The notes: generated by a model not told the origin, from the letters alone. 64,000 nucleotides of DNA from Bacillota bacterium (GCA_023388995.1 JAEWFD010000020.1:1-64000); one strand, 5' to 3'; positions 1 through 9,002 are shown, counted from the stretch's first letter. Numbers and translations: made by a program.

Positions 1-2
1 CC

Positions 3-41
3 TATAGCAAGGATCTGCCGGATTCATTAAGAATGAAATAG
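3..41 (+). CDS. possible C-terminal end of an upstream gene (partial)
   Basis: Frame 3 is open from the left edge to a TAG at 39-41, giving the tail YSKDLPDSLRMK. A hairpin resembling a terminator follows 7 bp later, which is what the end of a gene would look like. Only twelve residues are visible, so no function can be given, and the open frame could be chance. Confidence 0.25.
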   Translation, partial: YSKDLPDSLRMK

Positions 42-48
42 ATCAAAG

Positions 49-89
49 AAACAGGAGCTTTCTTCTCATAGAGAATGATACTCCTGTTT
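49..89 (+). terminator. hairpin, probable terminator
   Basis: AAACAGGAG (49-57) pairs perfectly with CTCCTGTTT (81-89). The loop holds a second small stem, TTCTC/GAGAA. The downstream tract is only moderately T-rich (GCTCTTTATT), so termination strength is uncertain. Confidence 0.5.
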
Positions 90-189
90 GCTCTTTATTG
101 GTATACGGTGTTTTATTTGACGCTTACATTTAATTTAATGGTTTTTATTTGTTGTCCTTGACATAGGATACAGTTTAATTGAGGTCTTT

Positions 190-894
190 TTATTGAAGTG
201 TACAAAATGTAGCGGACGAATATTTTTGCATTTCTTCTATCAAAAGTATCTCAGATATAAAATACAGCTTATCATTTTCAAGTTTAAAATATCCATCGAC
301 TTCATTTCCGAAATTGGGTTTATCATCCGAATGGATAAGGTCTTCGTTGAACAGTCCCTCACTAAATGAGTACACATTGTCTTTTACAAGAAAAAATTTC
401 CCTCTGAAAATTACTTGATCAATTGTTCGTGAGTGATACCCTATTACAAAATTAACATGGTCATTATTACCATCAGGATTTAGAACAAAACTAATAGGGT
501 CATCATTAATGTTTTTGAAATAAAAATATTTATCGGAACAAACAAATTTCTGGTATGTTTCACTTACTTTGTCCGTAACAGTTATGGTAACTACATATTC
601 TTTTTCCACCTCAGGATATTCTATACTTGAAACTTTGTAACTTATCTGGGTAGTCCCTATTACAGCGGTATCAATTGGTGCAGGGAAAGTAATTTTACCA
701 TTAGAATCGATGACAAGAGATTCCGGCAAAAATTCACTTCCGTAATTAATTGTAATGTTTTTATCGGAAAAATTAATAAATAGATTGTTATATATCTGTT
801 CTTTGTTTTGTTTCGCAGGATCACTTACGTTTTCTTTTTTATAGATACTGCACGAGGATAATAAAATAGATAAAATCAGTATTGCTTTTTTCAT
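190..894 (-). CDS. putative lipoprotein, unknown function
   Basis: This 234-residue protein begins with a lipoprotein signal: Lys-Lys, a hydrophobic stretch, then the lipobox LLSSC with Cys at about residue 15. It should be exported and lipid-anchored. Residues about 50-110 look like a short beta-rich, Ig-like segment ending VTITVTDK. The rest is unrecognised. The start has AAGGAG about nine bases upstream. A small hairpin, GAGACA/TGTCTC (913-933), lies in its leader. Base composition is more AT-rich than the housekeeping genes nearby. No partner gene suggests a role. Confidence 0.75.
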   Translation of the reverse strand: MKKAILILSILLSSCSIYKKENVSDPAKQNKEQIYNNLFINFSDKNITINYGSEFLPESLVIDSNGKITFPAPIDTAVIGTTQISYKVSSIEYPEVEKEYVVTITVTDKVSETYQKFVCSDKYFYFKNINDDPISFVLNPDGNNDHVNFVIGYHSRTIDQVIFRGKFFLVKDNVYSFSEGLFNEDLIHSDDKPNFGNEVDGYFKLENDKLYFISEILLIEEMQKYSSATFCTLQ

Positions 895-1242
895 TCTATC
901 ATACTCCTTGATGAGACAGATTTAACTTGTCTCTCTTTCTTTTGTACTTACATATAATAACATAATACAATGATTATTGTTTATGATTGCTATATTATCT
1001 ATCTGGTAAAAAGAGCACCTTAGGCTAATTTTCAAATAGTGAAAGGCAAACTGTCTGTTTTTTTATTTTTAGTCATTTTTTCCACTTAACCGTATAATTA
1101 CTAGAATTCTAAAATTATGAGAAACCTCTTTAGATTGATGTATACCGATGGAATGGACGGTTAGTTTCTTGTTCATTGTTTTATCCTTTATACCATAATT
1201 ATACATAGTGCACTCCCTTACCTAAGTAAATTTTAAAAATAA
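895..1242. other. AT-rich intergenic region
   Basis: About 350 bp separate the lipoprotein gene from the trkH terminator. The part next to 895 holds the lipoprotein leader and ribosome site on the minus strand. The remainder is AT-rich, with no open frame carrying a ribosome site and no recognised RNA. It probably contains the lipoprotein promoter, but no unambiguous -35/-10 pair was found. Confidence 0.5.
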
Positions 1243-1287
1243 AAACAGTAGCAGCCCCCGATCAAAGTCAGAGCATTACTACTGTTT
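1243..1287 (-). terminator. terminator of the trkA-trkH operon
   Basis: On the minus strand AAACAGTAG and CTACTGTTT form a 9-bp stem directly downstream of the trkH stop. The minus-strand sequence after it is T-rich (TTTTTATTTTT), typical of an intrinsic terminator. Confidence 0.75.
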
Positions 1288-1312
1288 ATAAACACTAAAA
1301 TTGTTTGAATGA

Positions 1313-2758
1313 TCAGCTTCTCCGCCATGTTCCAGGCATAAACAGAATCAACATTGGAAATAACTCCAAACGCCCGGCTAACATGTTAAAACTCATTGTA
1401 AACTTGGAAAGATCGGAATAAGCTGAAAAATTTCCTGTCGGACCAACCATTTCCAATCCCGGACCGACATTATTGATTGTGGTTGCAATGGCTGTGAAAT
1501 TGGTTGTCATATCAAAATTATCCAAACTGACCAGTAAGCTGGAAACGGCAAAAATCAGAAAATAAGCAATTAAGAATAAGTTGATAGAATGCAAGGAGTC
1601 ATTTTCCAGTTTCTTTCCTTCAAATCGCAGCACTTTAATACTACGATTGTCGATGGCATAGCGGATTTCCTTGCCTAATTGTTTCATCATAATAACAATA
1701 CGGGAAACTTTAATCCCGCCCCCTGTGCTGCCGGCACAAGCGCCGACAAACATGAGAAGAACCAGAATCGTTTTGGAGAAGATCGGCCATTGATTAAAGT
1801 CAGCTGTGGCAAAACCCGTTGTCGTGATGATGGACGCAACCTGAAACGCAGCATGGTGAAACGCATCAAACAAAGAGAAGATACCTGCACCGTTGATATT
1901 CAGTGCAATGGCAACAATGGCTGATGCAATAATAATTAAATACCATCGTGCTTCTTCACATAACAATGCTGCTTTTGGTTTTCTGATTAAAAATAAATAA
2001 TAGACATTAAAATTGACACCAAACAAAATCATGAAAATGGTTGTAACGGTTTGCAGGTAATAACTTGGATATGCGGCCATACTTGCATTCTTAACAGCAA
2101 AGCCGCCTGTTCCGGCAGTACCGAAGGTGATTGTCAAGGCATCAAACCAGTGCATTCCACCCAACAGCAGCAAGACAACTTGAACTACAGTCATCCCAAA
2201 ATAAATGGTATATAAAATCATTGCAGTTGTCTTCAAACGAGGTACCAGCTTGCCTACTTGGAAGCCAGGGCTCTCTGCCCGCATCAAGTGCATGGAATGC
2301 CCTCCGGCCATCGGCAAAATAGCCAGAATGAAAACCAGTACACCCATTCCGCCGATCCAATGGGTAAAACTGCGCCAGAAGATAATAGATTTCGACAGTG
2401 CTTCCACATCGGTTAGAATGCTGGCACCTGTTGTGGTAAACCCAGAAACAATCTCAAAAATGGCATCTGCAAAATGCGGTATCTCCTTGCTTAACAAAAA
2501 TGGCAGCGCGCCAGCCAAACTTAACACAATCCAGCTAAGAGCGACAGTAACTAATCCTTCTTTGGCATAGAATGCACGATTTTTGGGTTTGTGCAGGGTT
2601 GCGGGAATGCCTATTGCCCAGCAAATGATAATTGCTTTGATAAATGCGAAACCACTCGTTTCTTTGTATATTATAGCGATTATGACTGGAAGAATCATAA
2701 ATGCAGCTTCCACATTTAAGATCCATCCAATGATATAGCGAATCATTGATTTATTCAT
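1313..2758 (-). CDS. trkH: Trk/Ktr-type potassium uptake channel subunit
   Basis: Membrane subunit of a K+ uptake system; it conducts K+ and is gated by the cytoplasmic RCK protein encoded just upstream. The 481-residue chain has the fourfold membrane-pore-membrane repeat of the TrkH/KtrB family. Selectivity-filter glycines are seen in TTTGAS (about residue 110), GTGGF, ITTTGF and NNVGPG. The start chosen is the ATG at 2758, preceded by AGGTG with six bases between. A GTG nine bases further upstream (2767) directly follows the trkA stop and is the alternative. Tight spacing with trkA indicates co-transcription. TrkH-type channels depend on their RCK partner, so the pair should work together. 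Confidence 0.93.
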   Translation of the reverse strand: MNKSMIRYIIGWILNVEAAFMILPVIIAIIYKETSGFAFIKAIIICWAIGIPATLHKPKNRAFYAKEGLVTVALSWIVLSLAGALPFLLSKEIPHFADAIFEIVSGFTTTGASILTDVEALSKSIIFWRSFTHWIGGMGVLVFILAILPMAGGHSMHLMRAESPGFQVGKLVPRLKTTAMILYTIYFGMTVVQVVLLLLGGMHWFDALTITFGTAGTGGFAVKNASMAAYPSYYLQTVTTIFMILFGVNFNVYYLFLIRKPKAALLCEEARWYLIIIASAIVAIALNINGAGIFSLFDAFHHAAFQVASIITTTGFATADFNQWPIFSKTILVLLMFVGACAGSTGGGIKVSRIVIMMKQLGKEIRYAIDNRSIKVLRFEGKKLENDSLHSINLFLIAYFLIFAVSSLLVSLDNFDMTTNFTAIATTINNVGPGLEMVGPTGNFSAYSDLSKFTMSFNMLAGRLELFPMLILFMPGTWRRS

Positions 2759-2767
2759 GCCATGCAC

Positions 2768-4123
2768 CTACTTCAAAATATCATTCAAATCATCCAACCC
2801 TGGCAAGGTTGTTACTATGATGACGGTATCACCCGCATGAATGACATCTTTTCCGCTCGGAATAATGATTTTACCTTGGCGATTAATGCAGGAAACCAAA
2901 AGATTTTTCTTTAGCTGCAATTTCTCCAAAGGAATATTTAATACCGGTGAGCCTTCTTTCGCCCGGAATTCCAAAGCTTCGACTTTATTGCCTACCAGTT
3001 TGTACATAGTTTCCACATTGCTGCCCATAGAATTATGCATAGCTCGAACATATTGAATAATGTTTTCCGCAGTAATCAGCTTAGGATTAATCGTACTGCC
3101 GATTGGCAAGTCTTGAATTACATCTTCAAATGTTGAACGGCTGATTTTTGTAATAATTTTGGCTTTTGCTTTTTTGCTGGCAAATAGGGATAATAGAATA
3201 TTTTCTTCATCCAGATTAGTAAGTGAAGCAAATCCGTCAATATGCTCAATTCCTTCTTCGGTCAGCATTTGCTGTTCGGTAGCATCGCCATAAACAATGT
3301 CTGCATTCGGCAGCAATTCACTTAATTCCTGACATCTGGCTTTATTCTGTTCAATGATTTTGACTCGAATATCAGCTTGTTCTAAAAACAAAGCCAGGTA
3401 GTAGGCAATTTTACTTCCGCCTACCACCATGACATGCTTAACAGGATTGCTTACAATGCCAATCTGCCGGAAAAATTTTAATGCATTTTTCGGAGATGCG
3501 ACAATGGAGATTTTATCGCCGCTATGTAACACAAAATTACCGCTTGGAATAAACACTTCTTCTCCTCGTTCAATAGCGCATACGAGAACTTTGTAATTTA
3601 GTTTTACGATCATATCCATAATGCGCATATCATGCAGCATTGACTGTTCGGGAACCAAGACTTTCAGCAGTTCCACTTTTCCTTTTGCGAATGTATCAAT
3701 TTTAATTGCGGAAGGAAGACGCAGCAGACGGGCGATTTCCAATGCTGCTGCTTGCTCTGGATTGATAAGCATAGATAATCCGAGATCTTCTTTAATAATA
3801 CTCAGTCCTTGTGTATATTCAGGATTACGTACACGAGCGATGGTATTGCAATTTCCTGCTTTCTTTGCGATAAGGCAGCACAAAAGATTCAATTCATCCG
3901 AAGAAGTCACGGCAATTAATAGATCTGCTTCTTTTACGCCAGCTTCGAGCTGTGTTTGGTAATTGGCTCCATTTCCAACAACATGCATAATATCAAGTAC
4001 ATTGGATACGGCTTGTATAGCTGTAGGCTTGTTGTCGATAATAGTGACATCATGTCCTTCATAATCCAGTTGTTCTGCTAAAGTGCTACCGACTTTTCCG
4101 CAGCCAACAATAATAATTTTCAT
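2768..4123 (-). CDS. trkA: Trk system potassium regulatory protein TrkA
   Basis: Cytoplasmic gating subunit of the K+ uptake system. The 451 residues form two RCK modules: a first Rossmann fold starting IIVGCGKVGSTLA with the GxGxxG nucleotide motif, and a second starting at about residue 230 (VMVVGGSKIAYYLA). Each is followed by a TrkA-C domain of about 80 residues; the last ends the protein. NAD(H) or ATP binding to the first fold is expected for the family. The second fold has a degenerate glycine motif (GGSK). It is first in the operon with trkH. RCK_C domains of K+ transporters are known c-di-AMP targets in Bacillota; whether this one binds it is not visible. Confidence 0.94.
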   Translation of the reverse strand: MKIIIVGCGKVGSTLAEQLDYEGHDVTIIDNKPTAIQAVSNVLDIMHVVGNGANYQTQLEAGVKEADLLIAVTSSDELNLLCCLIAKKAGNCNTIARVRNPEYTQGLSIIKEDLGLSMLINPEQAAALEIARLLRLPSAIKIDTFAKGKVELLKVLVPEQSMLHDMRIMDMIVKLNYKVLVCAIERGEEVFIPSGNFVLHSGDKISIVASPKNALKFFRQIGIVSNPVKHVMVVGGSKIAYYLALFLEQADIRVKIIEQNKARCQELSELLPNADIVYGDATEQQMLTEEGIEHIDGFASLTNLDEENILLSLFASKKAKAKIITKISRSTFEDVIQDLPIGSTINPKLITAENIIQYVRAMHNSMGSNVETMYKLVGNKVEALEFRAKEGSPVLNIPLEKLQLKKNLLVSCINRQGKIIIPSGKDVIHAGDTVIIVTTLPGLDDLNDILK

Positions 4124-4360
4124 TGATAAAGACCTCTCTTTACATCCGTAATCATTATAGCACTTTATTAGTTGAATGGAATGGATATAATAGGATAAAA
4201 AAGGAGAAACGATGGTTTATAGCCAGGATTACTTTAACAATTAAGGAAATAGGATTTGGTTATCTAAAATTTCTTTCGCGTATTCAATACTTTGTTTATG
4301 TAAGCGGCTGCAAATTTCCCGAAAAAAATAGGTATACAAGCATTTATATCATTGTGTTTA

Positions 4361-4369
4361 TGCTATACT
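4361..4369 (+). promoter_or_regulatory. extended -10 promoter for the 4403 gene
   Basis: TGC followed by TATACT (4364-4369) is an extended -10 element 34 bases before the ATG. No good -35 is present at the right distance, as is common for extended -10 promoters. The same TATGCTATACT string recurs at the rnmV promoter (5052-5062). Confidence 0.5.
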
Positions 4370-4402
4370 GACATTGAAAGAGGGCACAGAAGAGGTGATG
4401 AA

Positions 4403-4915
4403 ATGCAAAGACTCAAAGACTACTTACCTGGTTTGCGGATTATTAAAACAGTCCTTGCGGTACTTCTTTGTTTAGTGTTCTTTAGTCTGTTTCATAACAG
4501 CAAACCCATTTATGCGGGTATTGCATGTATATTGATGATGAAAGAAGACCACAAACAGACTCAAATCGCAGGGATGAATCGTATACTGGGAACGTTGATC
4601 GGCGGTGTTGTATCCTACGGGTGTCTGATCGTCATCGAATGGACAGCTTTGCATGTAAATTTATATTTCATGTCTTTGGTAATTGCGTTTGCCGTATTTA
4701 TTGTGTTGATGATATGCAAGCTGTGGCAGCTGGATACCTATGTATATTCCATGTCAGGGATTATTACTTTAATCATCTTGCTTAGTTATCAAAATAGTTA
4801 TAATAATGCCTTGCAATATGTAATTTCGAGAATGCTGGAAACAATTGCTGGTATTTTGATTGCTTTCTTGGTAAATAAGTATGTTGGATTTCATCCTGAC
4901 GGGAAGGAATTATAA
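4403..4915 (+). CDS. small FUSC/aromatic acid exporter-like membrane protein
   Basis: Integral membrane protein of 170 residues with about five hydrophobic segments. It resembles the N-terminal membrane half of the aromatic acid exporter (ArAE/FUSC) family, with the repeated pattern of a helix pair followed by GTLIGG (about residue 65). The usual cytoplasmic C-terminal domain is missing. The start is the ATG at 4403 with AGAGGTG five bases upstream; an in-frame ATG further upstream at 4352 lacks a ribosome site. The gene stands alone between the divergent trk operon and rnmV. The transported substrate is unknown. Confidence 0.7.
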   Translation: MQRLKDYLPGLRIIKTVLAVLLCLVFFSLFHNSKPIYAGIACILMMKEDHKQTQIAGMNRILGTLIGGVVSYGCLIVIEWTALHVNLYFMSLVIAFAVFIVLMICKLWQLDTYVYSMSGIITLIILLSYQNSYNNALQYVISRMLETIAGILIAFLVNKYVGFHPDGKEL

Positions 4916-4971
4916 GAATTAATGAACAACGATCTAAAATAATGCAACAAATTAGAGCCAATATCTATGTG

Positions 4972-4990
4972 GAAAAGAGATCTTTTCTTT
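4972..4990 (+). terminator. short hairpin, possible terminator
   Basis: GAAAAG (4972-4977), loop AGAT, then CTTTTC (4982-4987) and a short T run. It lies 57 bp after the preceding stop and before the rnmV promoter. The stem is weak. Confidence 0.4.
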
Positions 4991-5053
4991 ATATATACTT
5001 TGGCGGAAGTGCTCATAAGACATCATGAAAATACATACGAATGCTAAGAATTA

Positions 5054-5062
5054 TGCTATACT
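5054..5062 (+). promoter_or_regulatory. extended -10 promoter of the rnmV operon
   Basis: TGC plus TATACT (5057-5062) gives an extended -10. A start site about seven bases downstream would leave a leader of roughly ten bases, so the GGTGG ribosome site would sit at the very 5' end of the mRNA. Confidence 0.5.
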
Positions 5063-5078
5063 TATGAACGGTGGTAAG

Positions 5079-5615
5079 ATGAATATAAAAGAAGTTATTG
5101 TTGTGGAAGGTAAACATGATACGGCTGTGTTGCAGCAGTATTTTCAGGTTGATACAATTGAGACAAATGGTTCTGCGATTAACAAAGAAACATTGCAGCT
5201 GATCAGAGCAGTGCAGTCAACAAGAGGCGTTATTATCTTTACAGATCCTGACTTTCCCGGCAGAAAAATACGGACAACGATCCAAGAGGCTGTAGATGGC
5301 TGCAAGCATGCTTTTTTAGATGTAAAGAAGGCTAGAGGGAAACACAAGGTCGGTATTGAGCATGCAAGCAAGGAAGACTTATGGGAAGCGTTATGTGCAG
5401 TTGTGACTTGTACCAAAACAAGCAGCCAATCCATTACGATGCAAGATCTTATGGAACTGGGATTATGCGGTCAAGCTGACAGCGCTCATAAGCGAGCCCA
5501 GCTTTGTGCAAAACTGCATATTGCGCCATGCAATGCTAAGACTTTGGCAAAGTGGCTGTCTTATATGGATTTACAGCCGGAAACAATCGTTCCATTAGTA
5601 GAGGAGCAGCTATGA
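5079..5615 (+). CDS. rnmV: ribonuclease M5 (5S rRNA maturation)
   Basis: RNase M5 trims 5S rRNA precursors at both ends in Bacillota. The 178-residue protein is a Toprim enzyme: the catalytic Glu is in VVEGKHD (about residues 6-12) and the DxD in FTDPDFPG (about residues 58-65). A C-terminal part of about 90 residues would bind the 5S precursor with ribosomal protein L18. The start is the ATG at 5079 with GGTGG upstream; an earlier in-frame ATG (5025) precedes the predicted promoter. Its stop overlaps the rsmA start (ATGA), and this rnmV-rsmA pairing is conserved in Bacillus. Confidence 0.93.
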   Translation: MNIKEVIVVEGKHDTAVLQQYFQVDTIETNGSAINKETLQLIRAVQSTRGVIIFTDPDFPGRKIRTTIQEAVDGCKHAFLDVKKARGKHKVGIEHASKEDLWEALCAVVTCTKTSSQSITMQDLMELGLCGQADSAHKRAQLCAKLHIAPCNAKTLAKWLSYMDLQPETIVPLVEEQL

Positions 5616-6478
5616 AAAAAGAAATTGCAACTATGAGCAGAACCAAAGAGATTATGCAGCAATATGGACTGTACACCAAAAAAGGCTTTGGTCAAAATTT
5701 TATTACAGATGCCAATATTGTTCGCAATATTGCGGTACATAGTCAAGTAACGGAAGAGAGTGCCGCAATTGAGATTGGACCAGGCATAGGAGCTTTAACA
5801 CAGCAACTGGCTACGCGTGCTAAAAAAGTAGTGGCATATGAAATTGATACCCAACTGATTCCGGTGCTGCAAGATACCTTGCAGGAATATCCGAATGTCC
5901 AAGTTGTGAATCAAGATTTTTTGGAAGTAGATTTTGCCCAGCTTGTAGCTGATCTAAAACAAGAATGCAAGGAAGTGGTCGTGGCTGCCAATTTACCATA
6001 CTATATTACGACACCCATTTTGTTTCGCATCTTTGAAAGCAAGAGTGCGGTTGACCGGATTCTGGTAATGATGCAAAAAGAAGTTGCGGATCGCTTTGGG
6101 GCTAAGGTGAATACCAAAGAATACAATGCATTGACGATTATGACCCAATATCTTTGGGATGTACGCATTGTGATGAAGGTAAGCAGAAATGTCTTTGAAC
6201 CTAAGCCGAATGTTGATTCTGCAGTTGTGGAATTCAAGCGCAAAGAAGCTGTGACACCGGTGTATGACCAGGAAGCCTTCTTTCGGCTTGTAAAAGCATG
6301 CTTTGAACAGCGCCGCAAAACCATCCTAAATAATTACCAAGCACATTGCTCAAGCAAGCTGCAAGCGCAGGAAAACTTGGAACAAGCAGGAATTGCTTGC
6401 CAGCAAAGAGCAGAAAGCGTTACGCTTGAGCAATTTATCCGTTTGTACCAAATTCATCGGGAGCATGGGCATGATTGA
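5612..6478 (+). CDS. rsmA: 16S rRNA dimethyladenosine transferase KsgA/RsmA
   Basis: Methylates two adjacent adenines (A1518 and A1519 in E. coli numbering) near the 3' end of 16S rRNA, using S-adenosylmethionine, during 30S maturation. The 288-residue protein has the N-terminal substrate motif KGFGQNF, the SAM motif EIGPGIGALT (about residue 50) and the catalytic motif NLPYYITTP (about residue 128). The start at 5612 has GAGGAG five bases upstream and overlaps the rnmV stop by four bases. Its end overlaps ispE by eight bases, so the three genes are translationally coupled. Confidence 0.96.
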   Translation: MKKEIATMSRTKEIMQQYGLYTKKGFGQNFITDANIVRNIAVHSQVTEESAAIEIGPGIGALTQQLATRAKKVVAYEIDTQLIPVLQDTLQEYPNVQVVNQDFLEVDFAQLVADLKQECKEVVVAANLPYYITTPILFRIFESKSAVDRILVMMQKEVADRFGAKVNTKEYNALTIMTQYLWDVRIVMKVSRNVFEPKPNVDSAVVEFKRKEAVTPVYDQEAFFRLVKACFEQRRKTILNNYQAHCSSKLQAQENLEQAGIACQQRAESVTLEQFIRLYQIHREHGHD

Positions 6479-7316
6479 ATATGCGCACGCAAAAATTAAT
6501 TTGTGTCTGGATGTAAAACGCCGTAAAGAAGATGGATATCATGAGTTGGAGTCCATCTTTCTACCGCTGACGCTATGTGATATTCTGGAAATAGAGCCAA
6601 TTGAGGGGTCCCGAAGTATTGTTATATGCAATGAACCGCAAATACCAACGGATGAACGAAATTTAATACACAAAGCAATATCGCTGATGCAAAATACTTA
6701 CGGTATATCACAGCAATTTCAAGTATTGCTGCAAAAGCGAATTCCGACGGAGGCCGGGCTGGGCGGCGGCAGCAGCGACGCAGCCGCAACACTGCGAGCC
6801 TTGAACCAGTTGCTGGACTTGCGTTTATCAACAGCAACATTGCAAAAGATGGGAAAAACCTTAGGGGCAGATGTACCGTTTTTCATTGAAAGCAAATCTG
6901 CTTATGCAGAAGGAATTGGGGAGAACCTGATACCAATCGATATTTCCGTATTTCCGCATATTTTGCTTGTGAAACCTCATGTTGGAATCTCGACCAAGGA
7001 GGCATTTCAGCAATTAGATCTGAAAACATGTGCTCATCCCGACAGTCAGAAGGTTCAAACACTGCTAAAACAGCAGAATTGGCAAGCAATGTATCCCCTT
7101 TTGGGCAATAGCTTGGAAGATAGCGCAATGCAATTGCAGCCGGAAATACAAGAGATCAAGCAAGCACTTCTTGCGTTTGGCTTTGATTGCGCATTAATGT
7201 CGGGTAGTGGGTCCACGGTGTTTGCATTGACCACGCAAGAAGAAGTAATGAAACATGGAAGTAAAGAATTTCAAAACAAAGGGTATTTCGTTTGTGAAAC
7301 CAATGTTAAGGTTTGA
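6471..7316 (+). CDS. ispE: 4-diphosphocytidyl-2-C-methyl-D-erythritol kinase
   Basis: Kinase of the methylerythritol phosphate route to isoprenoids; it phosphorylates CDP-methylerythritol with ATP. The 281-residue GHMP kinase has the N-terminal AHAKINLCLDV, the glycine-rich ATP loop PTEAGLGGGSSDAAA (about residues 88-102) and the C-terminal MSGSGSTVFAL. The start ATG at 6471 lies inside the end of rsmA; an ATG at 6465 is an alternative. The gene implies the non-mevalonate pathway in this organism. The 47 bp to the next gene have no terminator, consistent with one operon. Confidence 0.95.
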   Translation: MIEYAHAKINLCLDVKRRKEDGYHELESIFLPLTLCDILEIEPIEGSRSIVICNEPQIPTDERNLIHKAISLMQNTYGISQQFQVLLQKRIPTEAGLGGGSSDAAATLRALNQLLDLRLSTATLQKMGKTLGADVPFFIESKSAYAEGIGENLIPIDISVFPHILLVKPHVGISTKEAFQQLDLKTCAHPDSQKVQTLLKQQNWQAMYPLLGNSLEDSAMQLQPEIQEIKQALLAFGFDCALMSGSGSTVFALTTQEEVMKHGSKEFQNKGYFVCETNVKV

Positions 7317-7363
7317 TTGGTATTCACATTACAACAGAAATTTGGTAGAATGGAGCGGGAAAC

Positions 7364-8035
7364 ATGATTAGTAATGATAAAAAAAATCAAGTAATCCAAA
7401 AACATCAACATCAAGGGGTAACAATCCTTGATCCTCTCACGACATACATTGATGAAGAAGTTGTGATTGAAGCAGGAGCAGTGATATATCCGAATTGCTG
7501 CATTGAAGGAACTACCAAGATAGCACAAGGTGCAGTGATTGGCATGAACTCCAAACTCAACAATGCCATCATTGGCGAAAGAACTGTCATTGAGAGTTCA
7601 TGGATTATCAATTCCGAAATTGGCAGTGATACTACAATTGGTCCCTATGCACATATCCGTGAGCATTCTGCAATCGGAAATAAAGTGCGAATCGGGAATT
7701 TCGTTGAAATGAAGAAAACACGCTTTGGCAACTTGAGTCGCTGTGCCCATTTATCCTATTTGGGGGATAGTGATATCGGAGAAGATGTTAATGTGGGATG
7801 CGGTGTTGTAACGGTGAATTATGATGGTAAGCACAAGTATAAAACGGTTGTAAAAGATCGAGCCTTCATCGGAAGCAATGCAAATCTGATTGCTCCAATT
7901 ACCATTGGAGAGATGGCAGTGGTAGCTGCAGGATCAACTGTCACGCAGGATGTCCCATCCGGTGATATGGGGATTGCAAGATCGCGGCAAACCAACAAAC
8001 AAGGATTTGGGAAGAAATATATCGATAAAAAATAA
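7364..8035 (+). CDS. stand-alone GlmU-type glucosamine-1-phosphate acetyltransferase domain
   Basis: Corresponds to the C-terminal half of GlmU, a left-handed beta-helix that acetylates glucosamine-1-phosphate with acetyl-CoA for UDP-GlcNAc synthesis. At 223 residues it is about half the usual 450; the N-terminal uridylyltransferase domain is absent. The start has GGAG about seven bases upstream and a clean intergenic gap before it, so this is not a visible frameshift. Residues matching the E. coli acetyltransferase site are kept at identical spacing: Arg99 (R333), Lys117 (K351), His129 (H363, the base), Tyr132 (Y366), Asn152 (N386) and Lys158 (K392). The segment around residue 17 (QGVTILDP) matches the GlmU linker. 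It sits directly before prs, exactly where Bacillus carries full-length glmU. A separate uridylyltransferase would be needed. Confidence 0.88.
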   Translation: MISNDKKNQVIQKHQHQGVTILDPLTTYIDEEVVIEAGAVIYPNCCIEGTTKIAQGAVIGMNSKLNNAIIGERTVIESSWIINSEIGSDTTIGPYAHIREHSAIGNKVRIGNFVEMKKTRFGNLSRCAHLSYLGDSDIGEDVNVGCGVVTVNYDGKHKYKTVVKDRAFIGSNANLIAPITIGEMAVVAAGSTVTQDVPSGDMGIARSRQTNKQGFGKKYIDKK

Positions 8036-8045
8036 GGAGAACAAG

Positions 8046-8996
8046 ATGAACAGCGAAATAGCAGTTTTGGGATTAAGTGCGAGCAAAAATCTGGTGCAGG
8101 AAATCTGTGAGGTATTGGATACCAACGAGTTCCCATGTACCGTGCGCCATTTCTCTGATGGTGAAATTATGGTGGAAATAGGAGCATCTGTACGTGGCAA
8201 GCATGTATACATTGTTCAGTCTACCTGTAATCCGGTCAACAACAATCTGATGGAAGTATTAATTTGCATTGATGCTTGCAAGCGAGCATCCGCAAAAGAA
8301 ATTACTGTTGTAATTCCGTATTTCGGATACAGCAGACAAGACCGCAAGGCATTGCCTAGACAGCCAATTACTGCCAAACTGGTAGCTGATTTGCTGCAAG
8401 TAGCCGGTGCTCAACGGGTTGTTACTGTTGACTTGCATGCTCCGCAAATCCAAGGTTTTTTCAATATTCCAATTGATGATATGACTGCTATTCCTATGAT
8501 TTCTCAATATTTTAGAACGAAGCATATAGATAACTTATGTGTAGTTGCACCTGATCATGGTGGTGCTACCAGAGCACGCAAAGTATGTGAAGGATTGAAC
8601 GCACCATTAGCGATTATTGATAAACGGCGCAATAAACCAAATGTGGCAGAAGCAATGAATATTATTGGTGATGTCAACGGCAAGGATGTTATCATCGTTG
8701 ACGATATGTGCGATACCGCCGGAACATTGGTTGCGGGTATTGATTTGCTGAAAAAGAGCGGTGCCCAGGATATTTACTTTGCATGCACCCATGGCATCTT
8801 GTCGGGGCCTGCAATCGAGCGATTGCAAGCTGCTCCAATTAAGGAAATCATTATAACCAATACTGTGCCGTTGCCGGAAGAAAAACGCATTCCGAAGATT
8901 ACGGTCTTGTCGGTAGCGCATTTGCTTGCGAAGACAATCAAGCACATTGAAGAAGCAAAATCAGTCAGCATTGTATTTGACATGTTTGATGACTAA
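8046..8996 (+). CDS. prs: ribose-phosphate pyrophosphokinase
   Basis: Makes PRPP from ribose-5-phosphate and ATP, feeding nucleotide, histidine and NAD synthesis. The 316-residue length is standard. Visible motifs are the flexible-loop region FGYSRQDRKALPRQPI (about residue 98), the divalent metal segment VDLHAPQIQGFF, and the PRPP loop VDDMCDTAGTL (about residue 220). The start at 8046 has AAGGAGA upstream, ten bases after the preceding stop. It closes the rnmV operon and a terminator follows at once. Confidence 0.97.
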   Translation: MNSEIAVLGLSASKNLVQEICEVLDTNEFPCTVRHFSDGEIMVEIGASVRGKHVYIVQSTCNPVNNNLMEVLICIDACKRASAKEITVVIPYFGYSRQDRKALPRQPITAKLVADLLQVAGAQRVVTVDLHAPQIQGFFNIPIDDMTAIPMISQYFRTKHIDNLCVVAPDHGGATRARKVCEGLNAPLAIIDKRRNKPNVAEAMNIIGDVNGKDVIIVDDMCDTAGTLVAGIDLLKKSGAQDIYFACTHGILSGPAIERLQAAPIKEIIITNTVPLPEEKRIPKITVLSVAHLLAKTIKHIEEAKSVSIVFDMFDD

Positions 8997-9002
8997 GAAC
9001 TG

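Noticed and set aside
1679..2570. Several plus-strand and minus-strand open frames inside trkH
   Set aside because: They are antisense or out-of-frame shadows of trkH, with no ribosome sites and no protein-like composition.
4123..4371. Open frame of 82 codons between trkA and the FUSC-like gene
   Set aside because: No ribosome site, no recognisable sequence, and it ends within the predicted promoter of the next gene.
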